Counted from the stretch's first letter, positions 12,591-23,883 are shown. The stretch: 64,000 nucleotides of DNA from Monodelphis domestica (GCF_027887165.1 NC_077227.1:62600107-62664106), one strand, 5' to 3'. Numbers and translations: made by a program. Notes: generated from the letters alone by a model not told the origin.

Positions 12591-13215
12591 AAGACACTAG
12601 GTCCAAAATCTGCTTCTGAATGTTCTCTACTCACTCCAAAGGCCTCTGGGAAATGAGCAAATCAAGGGATGTGAAACTTACTTCATGGATCAACTGAAGT
12701 ATCATATCAAGCTCAGTATCCTTTACTTCTTCACTTAGGCTGATGAGTATGCCATCCACCACTTCAAAAAGCAAGGTTTCTCCAAGAATATCAAGGTTTC
12801 CAACAGCCCCTACCTGGCTTAGGATCAAGAATTATGAGAGGGCAGGTTGATGGAATAGAATCGAAGGATTCTCTGTCCTGAACTTTCCTACATCAGCAAG
12901 AAGCACAAGGAGAGAATCAAGAAGCTGAATGCAAACAGGGTGAGATTTGGAAAGTGTACCCAGGATTTAGTGGCTTCAAGGAAGGAGTAAGGTAGTCCGG
13001 GTGGAAATTATCCTGGCAACTCAGAAACAAGATGGAAGACACTGGGGACGGAGTGAAAGGGGTGCCGACCAGGTTGATACAACCCTTTAAAACCTGTGCA
13101 GACCAAGAACCAACCTCAGTACCTGGACCTGCAGGAAACCTGTGAAAAAGGCAGAGGCTCCATATTGTGGTAAAGTCCTCCCCTTCTCTATGGACCACAA
13201 GACTTACACTGTTTG
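12591..13215 (+). pseudogene. KAT2A: Processed pseudogene of KAT2A (GCN5 histone acetyltransferase)
   Basis: Translated pieces in shifting plus-strand frames follow the KAT2 acetyltransferase domain and its C-terminal flank in order. They are NEQIKGCETYFMDQLK, ADEYAIHHFKKQGFSKNIKV, PELSYISKKHKERIKKL, KVYPGFSGFKEGVR and, near 13130-13200, PVKKAEAP..SMDHKT, which matches the start of the bromodomain. KAT2A rather than KAT2B is favoured by ILYF before ADEYA, IKV(P)..YL, ELS before the lysine-rich helix and FKEGVR, where KAT2B has FKDGVR. Several exons of the parent are fused without introns, which indicates a retrocopy. It is truncated at both ends and has multiple frame changes and stops, so it is not functional. 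KAT2A acetylates histone H3 as part of SAGA/ATAC; this copy cannot. Confidence 0.85.
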
Positions 13216-13885
13216 TCACCTAAGCCTGTAGTAGTTGATTTGAAAACTCTTGATTTCTGACCGGCCTCCAGTAGTGGCCAACTGGAGAGTGTGATTGGTT
13301 CCGCAAAGCAGGTACTGCAGCTGGACCAGTGCCTCTGCACACTTTTTTTTTTTTTAATTTTATTTCAAGCTAAAAGAAGAGAGAACTCATGCATAAGTAG
13401 GGGGACCCTCACCAGGCCAATCTCAACACTCTACTTCCCCAGACCCTGAACCTTCTCTGCTCAAGCACCAAAGGGGAGATTTCCAGATTCATTCAATTCC
13501 TCTGCCCAGTTCCAAGTTCAAGTTATGACCTCAGACACCCTCCTCCCCTCAAATCTTGCTGCATCCCTTAAACCTGTGTTCTCTGCCCTTCTCCTTGGCC
13601 CTCTAAAATTGGATAATGGGGGTTTGGAGAGAGAAGCTCTTCCTCACTGTCCCAGAATCCTCTACACTGACTCTACCCTCTAAAGCAGACCCCTAAACTA
13701 CAGAAATATCACTGCCTGAAAGGAAAAGTTGCATAGTAGTAGAAAGGTTCTCAATCCAGTTTCAAGGCCCTCAGGGATAAGGCTCCCACTACTCCTTGGC
13801 TAATCCCCTCAGACCCAGCCTTTGTCTGGTATAAAATAAAGATAATAATACCTACTTCCAGGGTTGTTATGAGAATCAAATGAGA
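13216..13885. other. Stretch with no recognised gene
   Basis: A T-run lies near 13345. No protein or clear repeat family is recognised. Confidence 0.35.
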
Positions 13886-14082
13886 AGGGGGCAGCTAGGT
13901 GGCTAGGTAGATTGAGAGTCAGGGCTACAGCAAGGAGGTTCTAGGTTCCAATGTGGCCCCAGACATTTCCTAGTTGTGTGACCCTGGGCAAGTCACTTAA
14001 CCCCCATTACCTAGCCTTTATCACTCTCTTGCCTTGGAACCACTATATAGTATTGATTCTAAGATGGAAGACAAGTGTTTTT
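13886..14082 (+). mobile_element. tRNA-derived SINE (Mar1/WSINE type)
   Basis: Nearly full-length: GGGGGCAGCTAGGTGGCTAG head, GTGTGACCCTGGGCAAGTCA core and TTGATTCTAAGATGGAAGAC tail. Confidence 0.92.
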
Positions 14083-15380
14083 TGTTTTTTTTTAAAGAAT
14101 CAAATGAGATGTTTTTAAAGTGCTTTGCAAACCACAAGCAAGTCAGAAAAATGCTGGCTATTATAACTTATTTTTGGTTAAGTGATTTTCCTCAGTATTT
14201 TTCTATTCTAATTAGTCATAGGGACCAAGAACTTTGCCGTTTATATGGTTTTTGTTTGTTTATTTAATAGCATTAAACAGAAATTCCAAAACAATTTTTA
14301 AATAGCTTATGTTGTATTCATCTGCATTACATTAACAACTTAGCATATTATAGGAGATATTTAACAAGTGGAATTTAGAATGCTAAAATGGAATGTGTTC
14401 ATCAGCAAAGAGGGAATGAGGGAAAAATGATTTCCAAAAGGGGGTACCCTCAACTGGTTGCCACATTTTTTTCCTCAGGATATCAATGTCTGACCTTGAG
14501 AAACTCAGAGAGAAAGAAAAAAAAAGAACCAGAAAACCATTTAGAGCAATTTAAGGTCCATCAAGCACTACACCTATTTTTATCTCCTGGGGTGCTCACA
14601 ACAGCCTTGTAATTAATAGGTGCTTCCTTTAAACACAACCTGCGATGTCATTTGTCATAGGGGAGCCCAGCCTGAAGAGTTTCCTTCTATTCAAGCAGGT
14701 AGAAATATCTGCAAATGAGACTCTTAGGAAATGACCTGGCTTAGAGAAAACTCTAGAGATTTACCCAAGGTTCTGCAGTCATTAAGTCGTAGAGGCAGCA
14801 TTTGAATCAAGGTCTTCCTATGTCTATAGTCAGTTCACCATCTATTATACCATACTACTTCTCCCAGGTATTTTCTTCATGTTTACAGATAGTAAAACTG
14901 AGGCTCAGGGAAAATTCAATGACTTTGGCCATGGTCCCACAGGATCTTCCTGATATTGTATCTGGGACTGTCTTTCACTGTCATAAGTCCGTTGTAGCTC
15001 TGGTCCAGAGCTGTGGTTTGAGGAGTCCAGGGTCATGTGATACTGCAAAGAAGTCCTTCACAATGAGGTGTGTCCAGAACCTTCAACAAGCACCCAAAGA
15101 CTTTTATTAATTTCTGTCATGTTCAAGGCACTGCTAAATGCTGAGAGAGAGTGAGAGACATGAAAACTGGATATTTTGGCCAATGCAGGTTTTGACTGAT
15201 GTCAGCTTTGCTTCTGGCAAACTGCTGTTGGGCGGGGTGAGCACAATTGAAGAGCAAGCTAACACTTAGTTTTCCTGATAAGAATCTCCACCCTTTCCTG
15301 ACATGCTTAGTTTTTCTCTAGTATAATAAACTTTTAAAGAGGGTACTTATGGTGAGACTTTTTTCACAAAGTATGTCCAG
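14083..15380. other. Upstream region of homeobox copy 1; MIR-like remnant, no gene
   Basis: A MIR-like segment in reverse orientation lies at about 14740-14910 (ATTTGAATCAAGGTCTTCCT; AACTGAGGCTCAG). Nothing else is recognised. Confidence 0.4.
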
Positions 15381-15390
15381 AGAATAAAAA

Positions 15391-15442
15391 GGGGCAGGGC
15401 TCTTGGTTTTTATTGGTTGGAGCTTTTAGGGGAGGTATAAAT
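15391..15442 (+). promoter_or_regulatory. Proximal promoter of homeobox copy 1
   Basis: The order of elements is GGGGCAGGGCTCTTGGTTT, an inverted CCAAT box (TTATTGGTTGG, 15410-15420) and TATAAAT (15436-15442), 58 bp before the ATG. The same order and spacing recur upstream of copy 2, and part of it upstream of copy 3. This cross-copy conservation is the main evidence that it is the promoter. A start site near 15466 is inferred from the TATA position. Confidence 0.8.
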
Positions 15443-15499
15443 CTCTAGACCTCCATGTTCCTCCATCAATTCCTACCATTTGGAGCTGATCCAAGGAGG

Positions 15500-15545
15500 A
15501 TGGCCTCCAAGCCACCCGGAGAGGATGAGAACCTGAATTCTTTTC
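15500..15545 (+). CDS. Copy 1 exon 1 (start codon exon)
   Basis: The exon has 15 codons plus one base and a GTAAG donor. The start is chosen because ATG lies 58 bp after the TATA box and because MxxxPP..SF leaders recur at the same place in copies 2 and 3. Confidence 0.82.
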
Positions 15546-18500
15546 GTAAGCCATCTTCCCTCTGTCCTCAAAGCCTGCCTGGATATCTGACTTTTTAATG
15601 GGGATAACTGGAAAGCTTTTATATATTTCCATGGTTTGAATGAATTTGCACTTCATTTCTTCGGTTGCGGGGTTCATTTCTGGGAAGACTTTTATTAGGT
15701 CAAGTTTCCTCTCAGTATGCCATGCTTTTTCCTCTAGTATGCCATGCCTTTGAAAAAATATCCATGGGGGTGGGAGTGGGGGGGGGGAGAGCAGCTGGGT
15801 GGCTCAGTGGATTGAGAGTCAGGCCCAGTGAATTCCAGTGCACTATTTTGCAATTAAGTGCATAGTTGCAATAGATCTAGGAAGAGACTTAGCTCTAGAA
15901 CTGGGAAGAGACTTAGCTCATCCATTCATTCAATGACCATTTAAAAAAAATTTAGAATATTTTTCCATGGTTACATGATTTCCCCTTCTCATATTCTTCC
16001 CCACTCCAGAAGCTGACAAGCAGTTCCACTGGGTTATGCATGGATCATTGTTCAAAACCTATTTCCATGGTATTCATATCTGCAGTAGAGCAAAAATCCC
16101 TAGTCATATCCCTAATAGGAAGTACATGATCAATCATATGCTTTTCTTCTGCATTTCTGTTCCCAGTCTTTTTTTTAATCCTTACCTTTCATCGTGGATA
16201 ATATTGGTATATTGGTTCTAAGGCAGAAGAGTGGTAAGGACTAGGCAAGGGGGTTAAGTGACTTGTCCAGGGTCACACAGCTGGGAAATGTCTGAGGCCA
16301 GATTTGAACCTAGTATCCTGTATCCAGGACTAGTTCTCAATCCACTGAGCTATGCAGCTGCCCCCTTAGTATTAGTTCTAAGACAGAAGATCAGTAAGAG
16401 CTAGGCAACCTGGGTTAAGGGACTTGCCCAGGGTCATACAACTGGGAAATGTCTGTGGGTAGAACTCAGATTCTCCCAACTACTCCAGGCCCAGCACTGT
16501 GCTGCCAAGCTGCCCCAATAAATTCATTGTTGAAGGAGCATGAGTGATACTTAAAAACATTAAGGGGGGAAAATTGTTAAAGCAGTCATTATTGATGACT
16601 AACTAGAAGTCTTTTCTTTTACTGGTATCTTGATAAGAATTATATTTTTTACATAAGTTAAGTAGAATATCTTACTGTAATTTTTTGGGATGGGTTAACA
16701 TAGTGTTTCAGAGATTTTATAACAAATCATGATAGTAAGGTCACATTTATCCTTCCCACAAGGGAAAAAAAAGACAGAAGGGCTAAGAGGATATTAGAGC
16801 TGGTTCCAGAACTAGAAAGACTTGAGTAATGGAAGGATACTTCTCTTTGAAATACACTAATGGGGGAGGGGGGACAGCTGGGTGGCTCAGTGGATTGAGA
16901 GCCAGGCCTAGAGATGGGAGGTCTCAGTTCAAGTCTGGTCTCAGATACTTCCCAGCTGTGTGACCCTGGGCAAGTCACTTGACCTCCATTGCCTAGCCCT
17001 TACCGCTCTTCTGCCTTGGAGCCAATGTGTAGTATTGACTCCAAGATGGAAGGTAAGGGTTTAAAAATAAATAAATACCAATTTGGAGGACTAGGATAGG
17101 AGTGCTAGGTAAGAGTTTCAAAAAAAAAAAAAAAGATATACACTATAGGTAAGGGTTTATTAAAAAAAAAAGAAATACACTAATGCTTTGGGCATTTTAA
17201 TTATTGAAAGGTTAATCTAAATATTTCTCAAACACATTTATTCCAAATCTGACCTAGTAAGAGAAGGAATTCCCTTATAACTCTTCAAAAAATTTTATCC
17301 CTTTCTCTTAGAACAAGTTTCTGGAAAAGCAAAGAGAAGGAAGAGAACACAATTTACAAAAGAACAAATTAATATTCTTTTAACCCATTTTCAAAAGAAC
17401 CAATTTCCTGGAATAGAAGAAAGAGAAGCACTTTCCAGGTTGATAAACATTGAGGAGTCCAGAATACAGGTAAGTCTAGATATAATATGTGTGTATGTGT
17501 TTGTGTATTTAAAGTTCTATTAAAGATAGTATGAAAGTATCCTACATTGCCTCATCCATTCATATGCTTATGTTCCAATCTGAAAAGTAGTGGATCATGT
17601 TGGCAAACTTATGCAAGCAATAGTGGTGTACTGCATTTCCATTGTGTACAGTATGGTATTCATCTGCAAAATCCTGCAATATAGTGAAAATTCTGTGATA
17701 CAAAATTAGATATATTTCTTTTAAAAGCCTACAATAATAGTGAAGCTGTGAACTGTGATATATAGAAGAATGACCATAATATAACAAATCAAAAGGCTAA
17801 CATCAGTTTAGGGCACTTTCAATAAGTCTTCTTATTGTGAAAAGGAGGCAACTCTTAGCTCCCTTAAAAATAAGTCATCTTTTCCATTCACCTCTATGAT
17901 CAGAGCTTAAGATGCTACAAAGAGTGTATACCTTTGCCTGTTCCCCAGACACCAAGGAACCTCAAGCATGGGACTATCACTTAATCCTCCTTGTTTGTCC
18001 CTCTTCACACCTTCCTTTCTGGTCATGAAGTCTCTTCCTTTAAGATATAAAAATCCTGGACCCATTCTCCCCATTTGAGGCAGATTCCACTTGCATCTTG
18101 CATCCTGTCTCCCACCCCCAGCCATAAATTCCTTCATTTTCTAAAGATTTATTCTGAGCCTAGAAATTCCTTGGATGAAGCCCTCCCATGATATGATATC
18201 TTGTTGTTTTCATCTAACTTCATTTTATAGATAAGGAAACTGAGGCCTAGAGAAGTTAATGTGACTTACTCAGGTTACTACACAGGTAAAAAGTGACATA
18301 AATTGGATTGCAAGCCAGATAGATCATTCCTTCTATATTATTTTGCCTTCTTATTTCTTGATATCACAAAAAGTACTCCTACAGGGGGCAGCCAGGTGGC
18401 TCTATGGATTGAGAGCCAGGCCTGGGGACAGGAGGTCCTGGGTTCAAATGTAACCTCAGATACTTATAGCTGTGACCTTGGACAAGTCATTTAAACCCCA

Positions 18501-21500
18501 CCCCCCTTACCTGTCTTCTGTCTTAAAATCAATATATAGTATTGATTCCAAGATGGAAGGTAAGGTTTGTTTTTTTTTAATGTTCCTATACATATTAATT
18601 ATGGGCCAATTTTCTTTGTCTCATATCTCTAGTGAAAATGCTCAATTGTGATCAAAGAATAGGAGCAGTTCTATCATTTTTTTTATTTAAAAAATTTTTA
18701 TTTAGAATATTTTTCCATGGTTACACGATTCATGTTCTTTCCCTTCCCTCCTTCCTTCCCCCTCCCAGAGTTGACAAGTAATTACACTGGTTTATACATG
18801 TATCATTGTTCAACATCTATTTCCATGTTATTCATATTTGCAATAGTCACTTTTCAAGCAAGGTTTTCTAAAATGGTTGGATCGTATCCATACCACTCCT
18901 GGGTTTGTACTTCAAAGAGATAATAAGGAAAAATGGTTGTACAAAAATATTTATAGCCATGCTTTTTATAGTGGCAAACTGGAAAATGAGGGATGTCCAT
19001 TGATTGGGAAATGGCTGAACAAATTGTGGTATCTAATGGTGATGGGATACTATTGTACTGAAAGGAATAACAACAGGAGGAATTCCATGGGGACTGGAAT
19101 GACCTCCAGGAAATGATGCAAAGTAAGAGGAGCAGAACCAGGAGAACATTATATATGGAGATGAATACACTGTGATACAAATGAACATAATGGACTTCTC
19201 TACTAGCAGCAATGAAATGATCCAGGACAATTCTGAGGGACTTATGAGAAAGATGCTATCCACATCCCAAGAAAGAACTGTGGGAGCAGAAACACAGAAG
19301 AAAAACATATGATCAACCATGTGGTTCAGTGGGGATGTGACTGGGGTTTTGGCATTAAAAGATCACTCCACTACAAATATAAATAATTTAGAAATAAGTT
19401 TTGAACAATGACACATGTATAGCACAATTGCTTGTCAGTTCCAGGACAGGGGAAGGAAGAGGAGTGGGAAAGATCATGAATCAATATAACCCATGGATAA
19501 ATATTTTAAATAAACAAAATTTTAAAATGGTTGGATCCACTAAAATAGAACCTCAGGGTATTCATGTATATGTTTACATAACTAGTCCTTTTTTCACTTT
19601 TGTCTATGTGCTGGTGTCCCTTGATTTCCCTAGGCTGTCAGCCAATGAAATGTTTCTATGTTGGACTCTCAAAGTCAGAAATGACAGATTGCACTTGAGA
19701 CTAAAAAAACTTGTATAAAGAAATTATCTTTTAAGGGCAATTTTACCTCCTCTGACTAAGATTCACAGTAGAATCATAGTTTTTTTTGTTGTTGTTTTGT
19801 TTTTAAGAAAACCATGTAATTGTTTTAGGTGTCTTGAATATTAGACTCTATCAGACTATATGCATATCTGCATTTTGTCTATTCCAAAAATTTTCAGTTT
19901 TATATAATGAAGCAATCTCTCTTTTGTTGCCACAGATATGGAAAGTGCTTGATCTGGTTCTCTTCCATGTTTTCTATATTTAACATTCAGTTTTCACATA
20001 TATACTCTCATCAGCCTTTAGAAGAAGTAACCTTTTTTTAATCTTATGAAACAAATACCAATAAAAGTTGTTCATAACTAGAGCGTTTTTTTAATTAACC
20101 TATAGAAGAAGTGTGGGTAGGGAGCAGAGGACAGATTTAATTTCCAGAGAGGTAGGAAAAGTCTGGAGAATGAAAGTGCTTCTAGAGGATAAGTAGAACC
20201 CATTGGGGCCCAGAATGAGAGACTGGGTACTATGAAGCACTGGGATGGGACACAGTCAAAGGCAATTCTTTTCTCTGGTTTTAAGAAATAAAGTGCAAAT
20301 ATCTACTGTAATTTTCCCGAGTACTTTTAACCTATTATCCTATTTAATCATTGCAGAAATGCTGTATATGAGGAAACTGAGACCAAGAGAGGACACACAT
20401 AACATGCATTAATTCTAGCAGCTTTTATAGATGGCTGCTCTCTCTCTCTTCTGGTCTTCTACCAGTAAGGCCATTTTCCCAGTGTCCTACATTGCCAAGG
20501 AAAGGTAGCATTGTTTTGAACCGCACAGTTAACAGATTGAGGAGCTCTCCTTTCCCACTTAGTACTTACACAGCAGATCCAGAATAGATTTGTCTTGGCA
20601 TCCCCAGGTATGTGTGTTTGTCTCTGATATCCTAGAGGCCAAAATGCTAGGTTTGGCCAGGTGCCCACATGGCACCCATAACAGGGTCTGCCACATAGCA
20701 GGCACTTAGGAAATAGTCACTGAATTCAGCCCTTTCCTAAACATTTAAGTGCCTCCTCTATGCCAGTCATTGTGCCAAGTGTTGAGCATACAAACATAAA
20801 GTCAAGGAAATGAACATAAATACATTATTTTCTGCCCTCTAAGGTCTGGTTCCAAAACAAAAGAGCAAGACAACAGAAAAATGAAGCATCTCCGGCTTCC
20901 ACCAGCTCAGGAAAAGAGATGGAACAGGAAAGTTTCTCTCCAGGAGAAATAAAAGAAGAGGACCTCCTTGAGTATGATCCATCACCATATAGTGTACCTG
21001 GGACCCCTTTCAACAGAGGTCCAGGTCCTAGTTGGGAAGCTGACCACAGGGCTAGCTACTCTCTAGAGGGGAGGAATGTGGCTTCAACCTCTGAGAATGC
21101 TTGCATAAGCTATAACAGTTCCCAAAGCCATTATTTTGGCGCCTCCTCAACCAGGAGATCTTTCACTAAACTTCAGAGTTCTGCCATTCCTAGGTATTCC
21201 CAAGGAAGGTCCAGCCAGCATACATCTTCCTTGGCCCTGCAGAGAGCAAGTCTACCAGAAAACTATGGTCCACATACCTCCTTTTATGGAGGAGTAAACA
21301 TACTACTTAACAGTCAAGAGCAAGGATGGACACCGTACTCAAACCATCACTCAATGCCTTTTCAATTTGGACAAGATCCTCCATGCCAATCACAGCAGCC
21401 ATGGTCCCAGCAATCAGCTCTGGTGCCCTTTGTGCCTCAGCCTCCCACTTCCCAGGTACAGCAGGTGGCCCCATTATGTCAGCTTCCACCAGAACCACAG

Positions 21501-21800
21501 GGCCAGATACAGCCCTCTCCATTCATGGAGGAAGAAGGGCAACAACATGAACTGTTCCCTTATCATCAGGAAGAACAACTACAATCTCTCGATCTATCCC
21601 AGATAACTGCTACCATTGAATTGCCATTACTTTACCCTGATGCAGCTGAGCCCACTCCTCTGCAAGATCTGACTGCTCATGCAGAAGACCTGGCTCCCCC
21701 ATTAGGACCTCTGGCTGTCCCCCCAGGAACATCTGACTGGGCCCCAGGAATGTCTGACTGTCCCTCAGATTCCTCTGGGACCCCTGGCTATCACCCATGA
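15500..21800 (+). CDS. Single-homeodomain DUX-like PRD-class homeobox protein, copy 1
   Basis: Three exons: 15500-15545, 17312-17469 and 20844-21800, with GTAAG/AG and GTAAGT/AG introns, giving 386 residues. The leader MASKPPGEDENLNSF is followed by the homeodomain at residues 23-82: basic arm KRRKRT, F8, FPGI in the helix 1-2 region, and recognition helix VWFQNKRARQ with Q50, N51 and an unusual K52. The intron falls between homeodomain residues 46 and 47. The tail is rich in Ser, Pro and Gln, with PENYGPHTSFYGG conserved among the copies and several QQ-rich patches. A homeodomain with FPGI and ESRIQ.WFQN.RAR is closest in memory to DUX proteins, especially their second homeodomain, but no second homeodomain is seen. 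It is presumably a nuclear transcription factor. It is the most divergent of the three copies and the only one with a canonical GT donor in intron 2. After the stop, the same frame continues into a copy 3-like tail (see findings). The family-level call is firm and the DUX affiliation moderate. Confidence 0.85.
15787..15840 (+). mobile_element. SINE head fragment (Mar1/WSINE type)
   Basis: Only the first ~55 bp are present (AGCAGCTGGGTGGCTCAGTG..GAGAGTCAGGCCC), inside intron 1 of copy 1. Confidence 0.75.
15940..16168 (-). mobile_element. L1 3' end fragment
   Basis: Reverse-complement L1 3' UTR: AAATTTAGAATATTTTTCCA at the left edge, then GACAAGCAGTTCCACTGGGT and CATATGCTTTTCTTCTGCAT. Lies in intron 1 of copy 1. 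Confidence 0.85.
16170..16365 (-). mobile_element. tRNA-derived SINE (Mar1/WSINE type)
   Basis: Full-length reverse copy ending AGCTATGCAGCTGCCCCC. It directly abuts the L1 fragment on its left. Confidence 0.92.
16366..16516 (-). mobile_element. Second SINE in tandem, older
   Basis: Reverse copy (AGGCAACCTGGGTTAAGGGA..CCAAGCTGCCCCA) placed head-to-tail with the preceding one. Confidence 0.8.
16866..17072 (+). mobile_element. tRNA-derived SINE (Mar1/WSINE type)
   Basis: Well-preserved copy with an A-rich tail, in intron 1 of copy 1, about 240 bp before exon 2. Confidence 0.93.
17312..17469 (+). CDS. Copy 1 exon 2 (homeodomain residues up to 46)
   Basis: The 158-nt exon lies between TTTCTCTTAG and CAG|GTAAGT. 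It encodes KRRKRTQF through EESRIQ. Its length is identical in all three copies. Confidence 0.92.
18300..18382. other. Intron 2 of copy 1, preceded by a MIR-like remnant
   Basis: At 18220-18290, AGATAAGGAAACTGAGGCCT and ACTCAGGTTACTACACAGG are MIR-type wording. No exon is seen between 17470 and 20843. Confidence 0.4.
18383..18575 (+). mobile_element. tRNA-derived SINE (Mar1/WSINE type)
   Basis: GGGGGCAGCCAGGTGGCTCT head through CCAAGATGGAAGGTAAGGTT, in intron 2 of copy 1. Confidence 0.92.
18675..18868 (-). mobile_element. L1 3' end fragment
   Basis: Reverse L1 3' UTR (TTTAGAATATTTTTCCATGG..ATGTATCATTGTTCAACATC), ending at the target site of the next, oppositely oriented L1. Confidence 0.85.
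18884..19522 (+). mobile_element. L1 3' end with intact target-site duplication
   Basis: This carries the ORF2 C-terminal remnant and full 3' UTR (GGGAAATGGCTGAACAAATT, GATGCAAAGTAAGAGGAGCA, AATATTTTAAATAAACAAAA). It is flanked by TAAAATGGTTGGATC at 18869-18883 and 19523-19537, a perfect 15-bp duplication. It is 5'-truncated and lies in intron 2 of copy 1. Confidence 0.92.
19540..20843. other. Remainder of intron 2 of copy 1
   Basis: There is a short MIR-like piece at about 20340-20400 (GAGGAAACTGAGACCAAGAG). No other feature is recognised. Confidence 0.4.
20844..21800 (+). CDS. Copy 1 exon 3 (end of homeodomain and tail)
   Basis: The exon begins VWFQNKRARQQKNE after a CTCTAAG acceptor and runs open to a stop at 21798-21800. 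The tail is acidic near the start (EIKEEDLLEYD) and Pro/Gln-rich later, with TSDW/MSDC repeats near the end. Confidence 0.9.
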   Translation, partial: VWFQNKRARQQKNEASPASTSSGKEMEQESFSPGEIKEEDLLEYDPSPYSVPGTPFNRGPGPSWEADHRASYSLEGRNVASTSENACISYNSSQSHYFGASSTRRSFTKLQSSAIPRYSQGRSSQHTSSLALQRASLPENYGPHTSFYGGVNILLNSQEQGWTPYSNHHSMPFQFGQDPPCQSQQPWSQQSALVPFVPQPPTSQVQQVAPLCQLPPEPQGQIQPSPFMEEEGQQHELFPYHQEEQLQSLDLSQITATIELPLLYPDAAEPTPLQDLTAHAEDLAPPLGPLAVPPGTSDWAPGMSDCPSDSSGTPGYHP

Positions 21801-22830
21801 ATATCTGACAGTCCCTATGAATACCTGACTGCCCCCCCCCCCCCCAGGGACATCTTACTGCTTGCTCCCCTTGAACATCTGCTCCCCTCCCAATATCTGA
21901 CTGCCTCCCAGGGAGGTCTAGTTGCTTCCATGAGAGATCTGGCTATTCTTTTGGGAGATGGGACAGAGATGACTCACTGTGTCTTGCTGACTCTAGAACC
22001 AGTCTTCTATCCATTGGGCTGCCTGTCCTGCTTTTAAGGAGCAACTGTACTATGTGACTACTTTAACATGAGCAGTAGGATAGCATTTTTGCCTCACTTT
22101 AGTTTTCCTGGTTTTGTTTTTTGTCTTTGAGAATCAGTGTTCATTTTAGATGAGGCTGGGATATAAGCAAACAAACAAAAATTAAAACAACCCAAAAGGT
22201 TCCTTTCCTCAGTGGCTCCCTCCCACCCTGCACCTTCTCAAGAGAAGACGCTGAACTGCTTATGGAAGGAGTTCTCCAGAGCATCCCTTTGAACACAAAT
22301 GAAGAGGCTTTTTTTTCTGAAGTCTACAAGATGCTCTATTCTTCTGTGGAAGCTACCGGCCACATCTGGGTGAACCCTCACTTCAGCCAGTAACTGGCAT
22401 CACTCCAAACAAGTCTCTCCTGTCTTCGAGTTCCCTTATGTCTTTATTATCAGAAGCAACCAATATCTCTACTATACAAAGCGTTTTAGGATGAGTTTAA
22501 GTTTCTGTTTTAAAATGTTAAGAAGTTTGTGCTTCTTCCCAGTTTCTGTAAACCTTACCCCATGGCCTGGATCTCTCTTCATTCTGAGGGAATGGGCAGA
22601 TTAGAACCTCTAACCTAACCCTGACCAGAGTATTCTAGCAGGATCTGTGTGGTGAAGTGAATTAGAACCTTGAACCTTGAACCTCGAACCTGGAACTGAT
22701 CAGAGAGCGTTTTAACTATATCTGGGGAATTAGAGAAGGGGCTCCAAATAAGTATGGAGCAGGTCAAGGATGGGAGGGACTTTTCTTCAGGTTTCTTTCT
22801 TTCTCAATAAACAACTGTATAGATGGTTTC
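21801..22830 (+). other. 3' UTR of homeobox copy 1
   Basis: The DNA after the stop keeps the degenerate GACTGNCCC-type short repeats of the coding tail, including a 13-C run (21833-21845). Around 22110-22160 it matches the displaced 3' UTR of copy 3 at about 59765-59815 (TTTTGTTTTTT..TCAGTNTTCATTT). Confidence 0.65.
22806..22811 (+). terminator. Polyadenylation signal of copy 1
   Basis: AATAAA follows a pyrimidine-rich stretch about 1 kb after the stop. It is the first canonical signal downstream in this orientation that I see. Confidence 0.55.
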
Positions 22831-23159
22831 TTGGTCTCTTGACTGGGTAGCTAGACCACTACTGTACACAGTGACAGCAGGTGTAAATGTTTGAACCATT
22901 CTGGCCTGGAGTATTTGCAAAGGCCCTGAACCACATGAACACTAGAAGCTGTGTAATGTAGGAGTTGGTGGACCTACCCCAGCTGCTGGGGGGAGGGGGA
23001 GGGACTGCTCCTGCTAGCATAGTTGCCCTTGCAAAGGAGAAGAAAGGGGAAGCCAAAAAAAAAATCTGAGCAGTTTTAGGATGACTTGGGTCTCTTTGAC
23101 TAAATATTGTTTGTAAGGTTGAATGAAAGGGTGAGTCAATTGAAAAACAAACAAATGAA

Positions 23160-23345
23160 GGGGCATGGGGGTGAAGCATAGAGCTCCAGGACTGGGGTTG
23201 GAAGGATCTGGGTTCAAATCTGACCTCAGACACTTTCTGGCTATGTGACTGTGCATTCACTTAAACCTCCATTGCCTAGCCTTTACAGCTCTTCTGCCTT
23301 GGAACTCATATTTAGTGTTGATTTTAAGACAGAAGGTAAGGGTTT
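23160..23345 (+). mobile_element. tRNA-derived SINE (Mar1/WSINE type)
   Basis: The head is diverged (GGGCATGGGGGTGAAGCATA); the core (TCAAATCTGACCTCAGACAC) and the tail with a long A-run are clear. Confidence 0.85.
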
Positions 23346-23883
23346 TATAATTTAAAAAAAAAAAAAAAAAACCTCTGCCAGAGTGGGAGTCATTTCTTAA
23401 TTACTTAGAGCCAAGGACTCTATCAGGGTACTGGGAAAAAGGTCCAGAGAGCATAGGAAGAACGTAAATGTGAAAATAATCTGAATTTTTTTTTTAAGAA
23501 GAAAAATTGGTACAGAAAAGTTGGGTCCAAGTATTAGAGGGCGATACTTTCCAAGATTAAAGTGGATGGATGAAACCACAAATATAAACAAACACATGCT
23601 AATACCATATATAACATTATTTTACCTACATATGGACAAGAAAATCATGTTTCATTGATAAATTAGCCAGATGGTAAGACATTGCCAACATTAAATTCAG
23701 TAATACTAAAGTATATTATATATTATTTATAGTCTTGTACAGTAGCTGCCCCCTTCCCCCATCTGCATGGATATAGTATAAGGCCCACAAGGGATGCCTG
23801 AAACTAGGGACAATTTTTGCTAACTTTACTGTATAGTGCTATTCTTTCCCTTTTCCCCTGCTTTCTTCCTCCTACCTCCCCCA

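Noticed and set aside
12631-12828. Minus-strand 65-codon frame as a gene
   Set aside because: It is the antisense of the KAT2A pseudogene on the plus strand.
17470-20843. A second homeodomain exon in intron 2 of copy 1 (and the matching introns of copies 2 and 3)
   Set aside because: I looked for another WFQN-type or RRKRT-type exon and found none; exon 3 supplies the end of the only homeodomain.
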